Origin: Phytobacter palmae
GTDB lineage: Bacteria; Pseudomonadota; Gammaproteobacteria; Enterobacterales; Enterobacteriaceae
Assembly: GCA_900112785.1 (NCBI GenBank)
Contig: FONB01000005.1
Location: 248,001 to 312,000, forward strand
Direction of reading: 5' to 3'
DNA: 64,000 nucleotides
Shown here: positions 27,780 through 38,333 of the stretch, in pieces
Layout of the letters: every line of letters begins with the position of its first letter
How positions within the stretch are numbered: position 1 is the first letter of the stretch
Translations under genes and position numbers: made by a program
The notes under the pieces: model-generated
Told to the model about the DNA's origin: nothing
Seen by the model: only the letters and a program-made list of their open reading frames with translations
The model's database searches: none

Positions 27780-30700
27780 TCAAATCGGCCAGGTGACATA
27801 AATCGGTTTACCCATCCACGGCAATCGCACAATGGTGTATGACAACGACGAACGACGGATGAGAATGTCGTAAGAGCGTCGCTCTACCACCAGATCCCAG
27901 TGCTCACTTTTTTCTGTCAGGGTGCCGCCCCTGACCAGCCAGTTCCCCTGAAACCCCGCCACTGACGTTTTGCCAATGGCGGGCCAGTACTGCGCCACCG
28001 CCTGAATCAGACTGTGAATTATCTCTGTCTCGGTGTGGTCTATCCCGATGCCGCCTTCCAGGGGCTGTGACAGCGGCAGTCCGCACAGCACTTTGTTCAG
28101 CATCAGGTGATGTTCTTCGCTGTGGGATTGCCCGCAAATCAGGTATTGCAGATAGTGCGTTGCCGCCCGCTGCGCGCTGGCGCTAACAAACTGGTCGTCA
28201 TGAATGAGTTTCAGGCGCTCAAAAAGCGGTTTGATATAGCTTTGCAACAGCACAACGCCCGCGTTATTGATGACCAGTGGCCCCGGGCCAGGCCAGGGGT
28301 GATGTGATGAGGTGGCCGACACACTGAGCGCGTTGGCGGAAGTCATAGCCTGCTCCTTCGCCAGTAACGGCATAGCCTTTCCGGCAAGCGCAAGGTGGTA
28401 TCGCAGACAGTGGCCGGCGGGCAGACCAGACGCGCTCAGCGCGCCGCGCAACTGCTCCACGGTGCAATCCCCGTGGTGTAATAATCGCCAGCAGAGTTGG
28501 TTAATAAGCCATGAGAGGTCTGTCTCCCCGCTGCGGGTAAACCATCCCTCGAGCAGGCAGGCCAGCAACAACTCCTGGCGAACAGCAAGGCTGATAAAGG
28601 GCAACGGCAGCGCGGGAAGGAGCAGACACAGCTCTCGCAGCACACTGGCGCTGACAGGCGCACTTTGGACTGCGTGCGTAAACAGCTCACTCAACTGCGC
28701 CAGCGAGAGGTGCTGTATCAGACGGTAGCGCACCGCAGGCCGGGCAAAGCGTGGCGCAACAATTCGCCGGAATGTTTCCGGATCGCGCCGTATTACCCCA
28801 TACAGCCACTCGTTGACAGACACCTGGGCGGGCAGGACACCGGAAATCAGCCACTGCGCCAGATGATGTTGCTCTTCGTCGGCCACGCCTGGGTGTCGCT
28901 CCGCCGGACCAGATTGCGTAAAAGGCGTGGCATCCGGCGCAGCAAACATGTCAGCCTGCTGGCGACGTGGCGGATGAGGCGGTATCGCGCCACGCGAGCG
29001 CTCGTTCATGGACTGACGCAGAGCCCCCGGCGGCACCAGCGGAAAGAGCGCAGCATCCAGTTTTCCTTCTCTTCGATCGGCCTGTGCGTTGCGCTGCCAG
29101 CAGCGGAACATCTCAGGTATTGTGGTCGCCGTCTGGCGGGCAAGGATCGTCAACACCCGCGCTAACCACTGTCTGGCCGTCAGAGTGCCGCCCGCGTGCC
29201 CGAACAGTGCCTGAAACAGAGTGATAACCAGGAGACTATCCGCCACCGTTGCCCCGGAGTGCGTCAGCCGCCCCTCCCGGTTCCAGCGGCGCAGCGTATC
29301 CAGCAGCGCCAGCGCCGGGGCGCTTAAGTCTGGTGAAAGCCGTCGCATTAGCCGGTGTAATGTCGAGAGCGTGATCTCGCCCTGCACGGTCAAAATGGTG
29401 AGCAGACGGCGGGCCAGCGCCTGTTCGTCACTACGCGACTGGCGAATCACCGCCAGCAGCACTCCGGGCGGCGAAGGCATCAGCAATAACGTGCGCAGCG
29501 CAATCAATTCAGAGCGGAGCGGCGCATCCGGGGCGGTGTGTCCGTTAATCGTCAGGCGCCCGTAGCGCAAATAATCACGCAGCGGCTGCCAGCGATGACT
29601 GGCGGCATGGTGCCGCTTGCGCTGCTGCTGGACCAGTTCGTGCAAAATGACCAGCAATTCAAAATGGCCAGCATGCGGTTGAGGTATGGCGGCCTGCATC
29701 AACATCGTTAACAACAGGACATAGTCAATGGCGCTGCGGGCGCTGATAGCCATCAGCGTTTCCTGCACGAACTGACGTCGGCTGAAATGGCTACCTGAAT
29801 TGACCAGGAGCCATGCCAGCAACACCTCCCATATAAGCCGCCGTGGATGTTGACGCTGGCGCAACAGCGCCTGAGTACGCGTAATGTGCGTCATGATAAA
29901 GCGGTGATCGCGCGGCTCCAGAACGGCCACCAGTTGCGCCAGCTGGGGCGTGCTCAAACGCTGTAACAGATAATCACGCACCTGCGACGCGCGACCCTCT
30001 TCACGCAGGATACCTGCCGTTCGCGCCCGGTCTTTGGCGGCAAGTTGCGCCAGCAACTCCGCCAGATGGACCACATCGCTATTGTGACGCCAGTTGTCGG
30101 CGCGATGATGCAACAGGCGCTGGAACTGCAACCACAGGTCATCGTCATTGGGTTGCATCATCGCGGGCGCGGGCGCGTGAATCTCCTCACGTTGCAAATC
30201 GGCCAGCACCTGCAAAAAGACCGGTGCGACCCGCCCGCTAATCTGCAGGCGATCAACCACCTGCGCCAGGCCTGCCACAAGCTGGCGGAAATCCAGCTGA
30301 TAGTGCTGCGCCATTTGCCAGAGCGTGGCGCGGACAAACTGGCGGGTATTGAATAACGTTCCGCGCTCAACCAGCAGGTGGGTAAGGATCCAGTACCACA
30401 GTTGCCCGCTGAACCCACTGTCCTGGCGCAGAACAATGCGCTGTTGTTGCTGGCAGGCGACAACCCTGTCGGCATAGTGGCAGATAAACCCCGCGTGCCA
30501 CGGCTCAAGTCGCCTGATGGTCTGCCGGATATGTCTGTCGCTCCACTGCCAGGCCATGCGCCGACGCGCAACGTCTCCCTGCCCCACGTCGCGGATCATC
30601 CTGGTGAAAGCGTGCGCATCCCCTTGTAATAGCTGCTCCACCAGTGGCTGTAATGAGAGACGCTCGCTGCGCCACCAGGGCGATGTGCCGTGGAGTAAAA

Positions 30701-31070
30701 ACCAGCGCAACGCGTCCAGATCGGTCATCTCACCCGCCACCGCGTGGCCCGGCAATACCGATGCCGGGAGAAAACGCACCTCCTGGTGGTGAAACGCCCG
30801 GCTTAGCGCCTCCTCCAGCGCGGATTCAAAGCGCTGCGCTAACGTCTCGTCCAGTGTATTGAGATCAATGGTCCCTAAGTCCAGCTCAAGTGACTCAATA
30901 CGCCAGCGTTCAGTAGCAGGACAATGCCTGGTGAAAAAGCGCGCCAGAATAGCGGGCATTACCTGCTGGCTCCACTGACTGATCGCATTTTGCAACGCAA
31001 CGGCGCAGGACGGCTGATCAAAGCGCGTCTGCCACTCACAGCGAGCGATCATATGCTCAGGCGCCGTCAT
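27780..31070 (-). CDS. eCIS tape-measure protein (Afp14-like)
   Basis: This 1096-residue protein belongs to the contractile injection system tape-measure family. Its N-terminus carries the family mark: RWRIESLELDLGTIDLNTLDETLAQRFESALEEAL-type sequence at residues about 55-90. The middle is a long series of helical repeats, and the C-terminus holds the conserved NNAGVVLLQSYIKPLFERL block followed by LNKVLCGLPLSQPL. It is rich in Arg, Gln, His and Leu. The protein sets tube length and may occupy the tube lumen. It overlaps the preceding baseplate gene by 14 bases, which indicates coupled translation. Confidence 0.85.
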   Translation of the reverse strand: MTAPEHMIARCEWQTRFDQPSCAVALQNAISQWSQQVMPAILARFFTRHCPATERWRIESLELDLGTIDLNTLDETLAQRFESALEEALSRAFHHQEVRFLPASVLPGHAVAGEMTDLDALRWFLLHGTSPWWRSERLSLQPLVEQLLQGDAHAFTRMIRDVGQGDVARRRMAWQWSDRHIRQTIRRLEPWHAGFICHYADRVVACQQQQRIVLRQDSGFSGQLWYWILTHLLVERGTLFNTRQFVRATLWQMAQHYQLDFRQLVAGLAQVVDRLQISGRVAPVFLQVLADLQREEIHAPAPAMMQPNDDDLWLQFQRLLHHRADNWRHNSDVVHLAELLAQLAAKDRARTAGILREEGRASQVRDYLLQRLSTPQLAQLVAVLEPRDHRFIMTHITRTQALLRQRQHPRRLIWEVLLAWLLVNSGSHFSRRQFVQETLMAISARSAIDYVLLLTMLMQAAIPQPHAGHFELLVILHELVQQQRKRHHAASHRWQPLRDYLRYGRLTINGHTAPDAPLRSELIALRTLLLMPSPPGVLLAVIRQSRSDEQALARRLLTILTVQGEITLSTLHRLMRRLSPDLSAPALALLDTLRRWNREGRLTHSGATVADSLLVITLFQALFGHAGGTLTARQWLARVLTILARQTATTIPEMFRCWQRNAQADRREGKLDAALFPLVPPGALRQSMNERSRGAIPPHPPRRQQADMFAAPDATPFTQSGPAERHPGVADEEQHHLAQWLISGVLPAQVSVNEWLYGVIRRDPETFRRIVAPRFARPAVRYRLIQHLSLAQLSELFTHAVQSAPVSASVLRELCLLLPALPLPFISLAVRQELLLACLLEGWFTRSGETDLSWLINQLCWRLLHHGDCTVEQLRGALSASGLPAGHCLRYHLALAGKAMPLLAKEQAMTSANALSVSATSSHHPWPGPGPLVINNAGVVLLQSYIKPLFERLKLIHDDQFVSASAQRAATHYLQYLICGQSHSEEHHLMLNKVLCGLPLSQPLEGGIGIDHTETEIIHSLIQAVAQYWPAIGKTSVAGFQGNWLVRGGTLTEKSEHWDLVVERRSYDILIRRSSLSYTIVRLPWMGKPIYVTWPI

Positions 31071-33915
31071 CTGACCTCCCGCTGCCCACGGTTTGCAGGG
31101 CCTTGAGAAGTGCCGGGATCGCCTCAGACAAAGCGGCCTGCGGTGAGGCTGTCACATCCGGCAACCGCAGGTTATACCACTGAAACCAGGCGTTGATGAG
31201 CGACGCCATTTGCCCGACATTGCACCGCTGAATACGCAGAGCGATATGCCCTGGCCAGTGCAACTGGCGCAGCATATCCAGGCTCTGCAAAAAGGCGGGA
31301 TTGCCGGTCAGCGTCACATAATCTGGCAGCACCAGCGTGGCCGAAAGCCCGCTCATCGGCGTCTCGTCATCCGGCGGCGGCGTTACGCAAGGGTCTGTCT
31401 GCAGTAAACCCTGCTCTACCAGCACCATGCCCTGGCGATCGGCCCCCAGCCAGGCCAGCTGATCAACATACTGCTGCAAGTCACTGGCCGTCAGCGACGG
31501 TGTATCCGGCAGTTGCAGCACGCACTGGCTTCCGATGAATAACGCAAAACCCACGGCGTTTTTTTGCATCGACACGTCGCCGGTGATTGGATCATCCCGT
31601 TCGGGTTGCCGGAACGGTGTCGCGCAGCCTGCCGACAACCACTCAATAAACAGCGGCTGATCTAATAAGCGCGCCAGCGTGGCGGCCAGCAGACGCAAAT
31701 GCGCAGGCAGGCCTGACAAAATGGCACATTTCAGTTCAAAGGTGCTGAAATCGGCAAAGGCCTGCTCCGGCAAATGGCTCTGGCGTTCAAGCTTTGCCAG
31801 ATCCCATTGTCCGTCATGCCGACACACCTCATCTTCATTACGCACCCGTTCGATAATGCGGCGATTGCCGTCTTCACGCAAAATCGCCTCTTTCAGGTGC
31901 AAACGCCACCGGAGAATCGTCTGCAGGGTAAGATGCGCGTCGTTGCTGCCGCTGGCCGGAAGAGTTACCCTGGCGCACGCGGCGGTAATGGCCTTCGGGC
32001 TGTCGAAGCTTTTCAGATATAAGGCATCGATTAACGGTGCTATCGATGGCGGACAGGCCATCTTCCACTGGCGATAGTCTGTCTGTGAAAGACGATAGCG
32101 CCCAGGCGGCGTAACGGGTGCGGCAAGCCAGCTATCGCCCGCCTGCGCCCGGCGGGACGAGAGCGCCTGTAAATTGAGCAGCCAGGTGCTTTTCACCCTG
32201 ATTCGGGTTTTCAGCATACCGCCAGACCACTGCAGAGCATCAATCATGGCATTGTACAGATCAGCCGGTTCACCGTGGCGCGCCAGAAGGTGGCTGAGCA
32301 TCTCATCGCGGCGCTGCTCCGCGCTTTCTGTACTCTCCATCGCCTGTACCAGGCCATAGTGATACGCATTAAAGGGGTCACGCTGAAAACGTTGCCAGGC
32401 CAGTTGCGATTGCAGGCGGGCATCGGCGGGGTCATCCGGCGCGATATAGTGAAAGCGCTCGCCGCCCAGTAGCAGCGCCTGGACATCGGGCACGTTATAC
32501 AACGGCTGGCAAAACAGGGTCCGGATAGCAGGCTGGTCGGGGATCCCGCGCAGCGGATCCGGCCGGGTCAATAAGGTTCCGACATCCTCCGGTCCGCTGA
32601 CAGGCGCTCGGGTGAAGCCAAATGAGAACAGATTGCCCAGGTTGGCCAGTTGCGCAAACTGGTTAGCCATCACCTGATCGAAAAGCATCAGGTATCCTTT
32701 GAGCTGCCGCGCCTGCGCGACCCGGTAGTCCGGCGTATCGGCCTGCAAGGAGTTCGGCCCGATAGCATAGATATTGGGAAAGGTGTTCTGTACCGAGTAA
32801 TACGCCGCGATATTGCGATAGCGCCCGGTCGGTAACGCAGGCGCGATATCAATTTTCGCGTCAATGCTGCTGCTCTGATGGCGGGCCTGCAGTTGTGCCA
32901 GCGCATTCAGCGCCGCGTGCTGCGCCGCTGCCCCGGCAGAGGGGGTCTCCGTTTGTGTGGATGACGGCGTAAAATGAAGCCGCGCAACACAGCCATCCTG
33001 CACCGGAATACTGTCGGGCTCGCCGTCTTGCGCATCGCTAAACCGACACCCCGCCACCCCCTCCACGCCTTTAATGCCGCTGATACAGACCACAACGTCC
33101 ATCAGGCGGATAACGTTGCGTTTTTGCGCCGTCAGAGTCCCACTGACTATCCAGCCGTTGTGCATTTCCGGTCCGTTGAAAATTGCGCTGGCATCCAGCC
33201 CCTGCGCACGTAACTCTCCATAGCCGCAGCGCCGGACAAGTGGCGCCACATAGCCCGCCAGCGCCTGATTGATTTGTGCGTACACTTGCTGTGCATCGGC
33301 ATCCGGTGCCATAAACAGCGTGGCGGTGACGTTAATGATCTGCGCTTTGAGCAGCGTGGGAGGCAGAAAGCCTTCACCGAGATTACGCTGGCCGTTAAGC
33401 AGTCTGTCGATCCGCGCCAGCAGACGGTCCACGGCATCGTCTTGCGCAGGCAGAGACTTGTCCGCGACATCGACCTCCACCTGATACCAGCCGGTTGGCG
33501 TTTGCCCGCGTAACTGCGGCGTCAGGTAGACATTATCCACTTCCGGCACGTTATCCAGCACCAGTCGCTGATAGTCCTCAGGGGTAACGGGACCGCTGGT
33601 CAGAATCTCCTGAGCGGCAAAAAATTGCTGCGTCCAGGCGATACGCTGGTCGGGACCGGTAAGCACATCTTCAATCGGGAAACTATTCACATAGCCCAGT
33701 TCGGTCAGGGCATAGCAAAGCTGCTCAAGAATAGTGACGCCCGGATCGCTGTCGTTGTAATTGCTCCAGGTCTGGCCCGCCATCGCTTTAAGGTAGCGAA
33801 TGCCCTCCTGTTTGAGAAAAGCGATGTTTTGCTCCGCAGGCAACGGGCCGGACTGAATATGGTTTTGCATCACCTGTTGCGCCAGCGGGACCGCCGGAGT
33901 CATTTCGCTCATCAC
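31057..33915 (-). CDS. eCIS baseplate protein (Afp12/Pvc12-like)
   Basis: This 952-residue wedge protein of the injection-system baseplate is recognised by its N-terminal block DPGVTILEQLCYALTELGY with FLKQEGIRYLKAMAG just before, a hallmark of Afp12/Pvc12. The central part contains RNIAAYYSVQNTFPNIYAIG and RQLKGYLMLFDQVMANQFAQL, also typical. It is encoded immediately after the larger Afp11-like wedge protein, which it overlaps by four bases. In assembled particles the two form the wedges that clamp the spike and trigger sheath contraction. Confidence 0.88.
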   Translation of the reverse strand: MMSEMTPAVPLAQQVMQNHIQSGPLPAEQNIAFLKQEGIRYLKAMAGQTWSNYNDSDPGVTILEQLCYALTELGYVNSFPIEDVLTGPDQRIAWTQQFFAAQEILTSGPVTPEDYQRLVLDNVPEVDNVYLTPQLRGQTPTGWYQVEVDVADKSLPAQDDAVDRLLARIDRLLNGQRNLGEGFLPPTLLKAQIINVTATLFMAPDADAQQVYAQINQALAGYVAPLVRRCGYGELRAQGLDASAIFNGPEMHNGWIVSGTLTAQKRNVIRLMDVVVCISGIKGVEGVAGCRFSDAQDGEPDSIPVQDGCVARLHFTPSSTQTETPSAGAAAQHAALNALAQLQARHQSSSIDAKIDIAPALPTGRYRNIAAYYSVQNTFPNIYAIGPNSLQADTPDYRVAQARQLKGYLMLFDQVMANQFAQLANLGNLFSFGFTRAPVSGPEDVGTLLTRPDPLRGIPDQPAIRTLFCQPLYNVPDVQALLLGGERFHYIAPDDPADARLQSQLAWQRFQRDPFNAYHYGLVQAMESTESAEQRRDEMLSHLLARHGEPADLYNAMIDALQWSGGMLKTRIRVKSTWLLNLQALSSRRAQAGDSWLAAPVTPPGRYRLSQTDYRQWKMACPPSIAPLIDALYLKSFDSPKAITAACARVTLPASGSNDAHLTLQTILRWRLHLKEAILREDGNRRIIERVRNEDEVCRHDGQWDLAKLERQSHLPEQAFADFSTFELKCAILSGLPAHLRLLAATLARLLDQPLFIEWLSAGCATPFRQPERDDPITGDVSMQKNAVGFALFIGSQCVLQLPDTPSLTASDLQQYVDQLAWLGADRQGMVLVEQGLLQTDPCVTPPPDDETPMSGLSATLVLPDYVTLTGNPAFLQSLDMLRQLHWPGHIALRIQRCNVGQMASLINAWFQWYNLRLPDVTASPQAALSEAIPALLKALQTVGSGRSDDGA

Positions 33916-36900
33916 CAGGCCTCCGATAACGTATTCTGCGGCATCGATAACGTTGCGCTGGCGGCAGCAAGCGCAGGTCCGTCGCTATTTGCGCGGATAA
34001 ATGTCAGTTGATGCGTGAGGGCCGATACCAGTACCCGGCGCGCATCGGTGGGTACCAGCAGGCCGTCTGTGGCATAGCTTTCCTCACCGTTGTCGGCCCC
34101 TGATTTGCAAAGTTGCAAACGCTGTACGGCGGTCACCCCGTCAAAGCTGGCTAAAAAGCTCAACACCGCGCCATGGCTGACCCCGGACGAGACGGAGTAT
34201 TGCGCCTGCGCCGCCGCTATCCATGGCGAAAGAAACAGGGTTATGCCCTGAGTCAGTGATTGCATCAGATCGTTAGCATTGACCCAGGCACCGATGACCA
34301 ACGTGGCTATCACCTGAACCGGTTCATACTGGAAGTTACAGACCGACACCTGCGCCATTGCCGATAAGCGGCGGGCGAGATATTGCCGGATAAGTTGCAA
34401 ACCATCCGCAGAGACCGCCGGACGAAGCGCGCCGATAGTGCCAGCGTTGTCATAGCGGGGGATCACACCAACGCAGACATCGCCAGGGCGTGTCGCGGGC
34501 AATATCCGGGTATAAAACGCGCCGGGAAAGACCTCGCGCGTCAGGGTCAGGCTATCCCACTGGCTGCTCAGGCGATCTTTCGTCCTGAGCCGCTGGCTCA
34601 CCCGCTGGCGAAACATAATAGTGTCTTCTGCCGGGCTGCCGCCGATGGAGTCAAACGGCTGAATAACCCCGGCAATTGCGGGCTGCGTGATAAGCGGTGC
34701 GACAATACTGCCTGCCGGCAATTTTGGCTGCTCGCTAGGTGACAACGTCACGTTAAGCTGGCGTTGCACCCGTACCGCCAGCGTATTGCAGTAGACCACC
34801 TGTACCCGTTGCGCGACATTTTGCGTCATCAGCAGCCAGCCGCAGGGCTGCCCTGGAGTCACTTGCGCGGTCAACACCGGAGAGTCCAGCGCCATGTCCT
34901 GCGGCAGGTCAAGCACCATGATGCCGGAACGGCGCAGTCCGCCCGTCTCATCACTTACCACGCTGAGCGCCTGCCAGCCGTTTACGCTCCAGTAAAAGAG
35001 CTGGATCTCTGCCGTCGCCCCCTCCGGGTCGACCTCCTGCGTCAGTTCAATAAACAGGCTCAGACGGCATGGCACCGCCACCTGGGCGAGAGAGAAAAAC
35101 AGCGAACCCGCAGCCTGATTAACGCCCTGGAAAAGCGCCAGTCCGGGGGCGTGAGTCGCCCCAGGTTGTAATGCCATCGTTGCCAGCGAGAGCTGCGCAC
35201 GCTCTTCTCCTGCCAGCTTGCGAAAATAGCAGTAGTCCGTCAGCGTCCCCTGATGAATAAGCGTGAAGTCCGTGTTTGTCGTCAGCGGACGGGTGAAATC
35301 GAGATATTGGCTCGCCTGATAATTGACCAGCGCCCGGTTGGCTTTCGGCACCCAGGGCAGGTTCGGCATCGGTGTGGTATCGCTTTTACCAAACAGCGAC
35401 ATCAGCGCTTTGGCATTCTCAAGACTGATATCCGCCACCAGTTGCGGATAGAGGTTAAAACCAAACCCCGGCCCTGGCGCAATCAGGGTCATACGCATAC
35501 CCGGCCCCGTCGACGCACTCTGCGTGTTCCAGCTAAGCGCCGTCGGGAAGCGAAATGTCCAGGTGCTGGAGGGGGCATTGAGGCAGGTTTTACCCGTTTC
35601 CCGTTGGGCAAAGAGCCCGCCAGGCAGCTGTGGTTCGGTCGCGTAAAAGGTATAGGGCGTGCTGTGCAGCCGCTGCCAGATCCGCTGCCACCATGAACGA
35701 CGGGCTGCTGATGCTGGCGGTGGCGGTTCAGCGCCAGAAGGCGGCGCGATCGTTAACATCGCCGGTAATATCTGCCAGCCCATGGCGCTGTTTGCCTGCC
35801 AGGTTACGCGAAAGGCGCTGTTGCTCCAGGTTTTTGCCTCTTCGTCGTCCTCATCCGCCCAGTGGTTCCAGGTGGCGTAATACCCGGCAAAATCGGGCGG
35901 CTGATTATCCCAGAACAGTTGCAGACTCAGCCCGCTGAGGGGTTTGCCGAACAACTCCGGCGCGTTGAGATAACAGTGATGCCCCACCTCCGGGATCGGG
36001 CCAAAAACGGGCATCACTTTATCCGCTGCCATCGGCCCATTGTCATTACTGAGGCTAAACGCCTCGCTCTGTGTCACGTTAACCGTAATGGTCAGACTGA
36101 GCAGACGCGGTGGCTTTCGCAAATCGACCTGCGCGGGCAGAGTCAGCCGGCAACAGGGCGCAGTGTCGGCATAGAGTCCGACGGGGCCAGCGGTGAAGGC
36201 CGACACGGGGGGAAAGGCGCTGTCCAGGGTCAGCGTGAGCACCAGTTGTTGCGCGTTAGCGCCCTGCTGCCACACGCCATACGCCGTTGCATCGAGCCAC
36301 TGCTGCGCGCCGCTTAAGGCGATAGCCGCCCGCTGCCAGGGGCCAGCATCGACCGTCTGCGCGAAGGTAAAGGTCAGCGTCACCTCGCGCGTCCCGCTGG
36401 CCAGCCATAACATTGAGCTGGCAAAGGCGAACCCCTGGGGTTGGGTCTGTGGCGCACTGTTGCCAAACCAGTCGCTGGCCAGAACCGTATTATCGGCGTC
36501 CCGGCGGATCTGGTTTGCTGCCGCCAGCGTATTCACATACTGCTGCCAGTCGCCATTGTTATCCTTCGCGTAGCGGCTACTGATTATCGGACCGGGCCGG
36601 GCGGTGTTGATCTCCATCGCCTGCTGAGTTGCAAAGATAATCGGCTGCTTCTGGCTGTCCTGGCCTGCCATGAACGGCGTACCAGCAGGCAGGATCACGG
36701 GCGATATCCCCGCAACCGGCGTCAGACAGATCACCGTATGGTCAGGCAGCGCCGGGCGCTGTTGCTGATGTAACAGCCGCTGATAATAAAAATCGAGATG
36801 ACGGCGACTAAAAGAGTTGAGTCCCGCCCGGGAAAACTCCAGTAGCCGGTTAAACGCGATGATAAGCGACGTATCAGGGTAATCGTTCTGCTCTTCTCTT

Positions 36901-37598
36901 AATTCAGAGAAGGCGCGGTTTGCGTGGCTAATGACCTGAACAAAAAATGAAAAAACCTGCTGATAGAGTCTTTCCAGCGTACTGAGGACCTCTTGCGGCG
37001 AGCGTGGGCGGGAAAACTGCGCGCCGCGAAATTGCCACGCATCGCCAAACAGACTCAGATCAAGCTCCGGCAGGGGGCAGTCTGGCCAGGCCTGCGCCAG
37101 CCAAATTTGCATATCCACCCGCCGCCAGAGGCACGGCGAAAGGGTCGCATTTACCTCTTCACTGACGAATTTCTGCAACGGAAAAGTGACAGCGCTCTGC
37201 GGCAAAAAGTGATGCCAGGTATTGATCTGCCCGAACATGCTGTCCAGCAGCGAAAACAGGTGCGCAACCGCCTGTTTATCTTCGTCATTCGGGCTGGCAG
37301 TCGCAGGCAACGCCTGAAACTCTTTTAGCCGTTTCTGCAACTGGTTAAAACGAAAATGGAGCGGCTGATACGCCGTTTTACCCATCACCGCCAGCAGGAT
37401 AGCCGGGTCTTTTAATACCAGCGCGCGCCAGTTTCCCGCCGCCTGGTTGTGCTCATCGTAAAACACGATAAGGTCCGCGATAGCGGCGACAAACGCCAGC
37501 CGATCGCGCATATCACGGCCATCGATGGCAATGCTATCGGGATCCAGACGCTGGTTGATGTCGCCCGCCAGGGCATCGATGTCAACGTTGATGCGCAC
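33912..37598 (-). CDS. eCIS baseplate wedge protein, J-like (Afp11/Pvc11-like)
   Basis: This large wedge protein of about 1228 residues has a C-terminal baseplate-J-like part (SPAEDTIMFRQRVSQRLRTKDR, then VFPGAFYTRILPA and GDVCVGVIPR). Its N-terminal region reads DRLAFVAAIADLIVFYDEHNQ. I place the start at the GTG at 37598 because GGAG stands at 37606-37609, seven bases before it. The ATG at 37652 lies 71 bases inside the gp25 gene and lacks such a site. The gene still overlaps gp25 by 17 bases. It works with the Afp12-like protein as the baseplate heterodimer. Confidence 0.88.
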   Translation of the reverse strand: MRINVDIDALAGDINQRLDPDSIAIDGRDMRDRLAFVAAIADLIVFYDEHNQAAGNWRALVLKDPAILLAVMGKTAYQPLHFRFNQLQKRLKEFQALPATASPNDEDKQAVAHLFSLLDSMFGQINTWHHFLPQSAVTFPLQKFVSEEVNATLSPCLWRRVDMQIWLAQAWPDCPLPELDLSLFGDAWQFRGAQFSRPRSPQEVLSTLERLYQQVFSFFVQVISHANRAFSELREEQNDYPDTSLIIAFNRLLEFSRAGLNSFSRRHLDFYYQRLLHQQQRPALPDHTVICLTPVAGISPVILPAGTPFMAGQDSQKQPIIFATQQAMEINTARPGPIISSRYAKDNNGDWQQYVNTLAAANQIRRDADNTVLASDWFGNSAPQTQPQGFAFASSMLWLASGTREVTLTFTFAQTVDAGPWQRAAIALSGAQQWLDATAYGVWQQGANAQQLVLTLTLDSAFPPVSAFTAGPVGLYADTAPCCRLTLPAQVDLRKPPRLLSLTITVNVTQSEAFSLSNDNGPMAADKVMPVFGPIPEVGHHCYLNAPELFGKPLSGLSLQLFWDNQPPDFAGYYATWNHWADEDDEEAKTWSNSAFRVTWQANSAMGWQILPAMLTIAPPSGAEPPPPASAARRSWWQRIWQRLHSTPYTFYATEPQLPGGLFAQRETGKTCLNAPSSTWTFRFPTALSWNTQSASTGPGMRMTLIAPGPGFGFNLYPQLVADISLENAKALMSLFGKSDTTPMPNLPWVPKANRALVNYQASQYLDFTRPLTTNTDFTLIHQGTLTDYCYFRKLAGEERAQLSLATMALQPGATHAPGLALFQGVNQAAGSLFFSLAQVAVPCRLSLFIELTQEVDPEGATAEIQLFYWSVNGWQALSVVSDETGGLRRSGIMVLDLPQDMALDSPVLTAQVTPGQPCGWLLMTQNVAQRVQVVYCNTLAVRVQRQLNVTLSPSEQPKLPAGSIVAPLITQPAIAGVIQPFDSIGGSPAEDTIMFRQRVSQRLRTKDRLSSQWDSLTLTREVFPGAFYTRILPATRPGDVCVGVIPRYDNAGTIGALRPAVSADGLQLIRQYLARRLSAMAQVSVCNFQYEPVQVIATLVIGAWVNANDLMQSLTQGITLFLSPWIAAAQAQYSVSSGVSHGAVLSFLASFDGVTAVQRLQLCKSGADNGEESYATDGLLVPTDARRVLVSALTHQLTFIRANSDGPALAAASATLSMPQNTLSEAW

Positions 37599-38016
37599 CC
37601 TGCTGCTCCACGGTAAGATTCGTCCCTTCAAGCAGAGAGAACGGGAAGACATGGTTATGCCGCGAGTTGGTTTGCCTTATCAGATAACCAATATGGATAA
37701 CCACCGTGGCGGGTTTTAGCTTAAAAGAGACGTCAATGGTTTCAACGGTGATTCGCGGCTCGTCATTAAGCAGCGTCAGGCGCACGGATTGGGTGATTTC
37801 ATCTTTGAGGGTCGCATCCGGCTGGCGGAACAAAAAGCTGCGCAATTCGCTGCCAAAATAGGGCAACAGGCAGCGTTCGCCACGCGCGGTGCGCAGCACC
37901 AAATCGATGGACTGCTTGATATTATCGTGCGCGCTGTTCATCGACACCTGCCGGATTGCCCCGGAAAATACAGGGGGAAATTGCCAGCCGCGACCAAGAA
38001 AATCACTCTCACTCAT
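37582..38016 (-). CDS. gp25-like baseplate protein (Afp9/Pvc9-like)
   Basis: This 144-residue protein of the GPW/gp25 family links the baseplate wedge to the first sheath ring. The N-terminal FLGRGWQFPPVF and the core SIDLVLRTARGERCLLPYFGSELRSFLF are typical of the family, as is the C-terminal RITVETIDVSF strand. It is encoded just before the two large wedge proteins, as in Afp and PVC clusters. Confidence 0.92.
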   Translation of the reverse strand: MSESDFLGRGWQFPPVFSGAIRQVSMNSAHDNIKQSIDLVLRTARGERCLLPYFGSELRSFLFRQPDATLKDEITQSVRLTLLNDEPRITVETIDVSFKLKPATVVIHIGYLIRQTNSRHNHVFPFSLLEGTNLTVEQQGAHQR

Positions 38017-38019
38017 CTC

Positions 38020-38319
38020 CTAGCCTCCAATAAATACCGTGAAATCGCCAATCACAATCGTTCCCCCGTGCGCCGTCTGATCCCCTACTCTGGCCGCCGG
38101 TAAACCACCAATGAAAACCGTTGCAGATCCCTTAATAATGGTGTCCGGCGGACCGACGCAAACCAGCATGTCACCCAGTCTGGCGGCGGGCAGCTTGCCA
38201 ATGAGCACCGTCGGACACCCCACCTGAACGATAGGCCCCCCCACATGGGGAATCGGTGGAACCCCCGGCGTCACCATCGGACACTGATGAAAATCGGTCA
38301 GTCTTGCAGCAGGCGGCAT
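38020..38319 (-). CDS. PAAR-domain spike tip
   Basis: This 99-residue PAAR protein forms the sharp tip on the spike trimer. The typical repeats PPAARLTD, PAARLGD and PAARVGD, each followed by a short beta hairpin ending in VFIGG-type sequence, cover the length. Histidine and cysteines that could bind a metal ion occur in HQCP and CVG. It is encoded between the spike and gp25 genes. In Afp and PVC the gp25 gene comes first and PAAR second, so the order is swapped here. Confidence 0.93.
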   Translation of the reverse strand: MPPAARLTDFHQCPMVTPGVPPIPHVGGPIVQVGCPTVLIGKLPAARLGDMLVCVGPPDTIIKGSATVFIGGLPAARVGDQTAHGGTIVIGDFTVFIGG

Positions 38320-38333
38320 GGTTGTCCCTCCTC

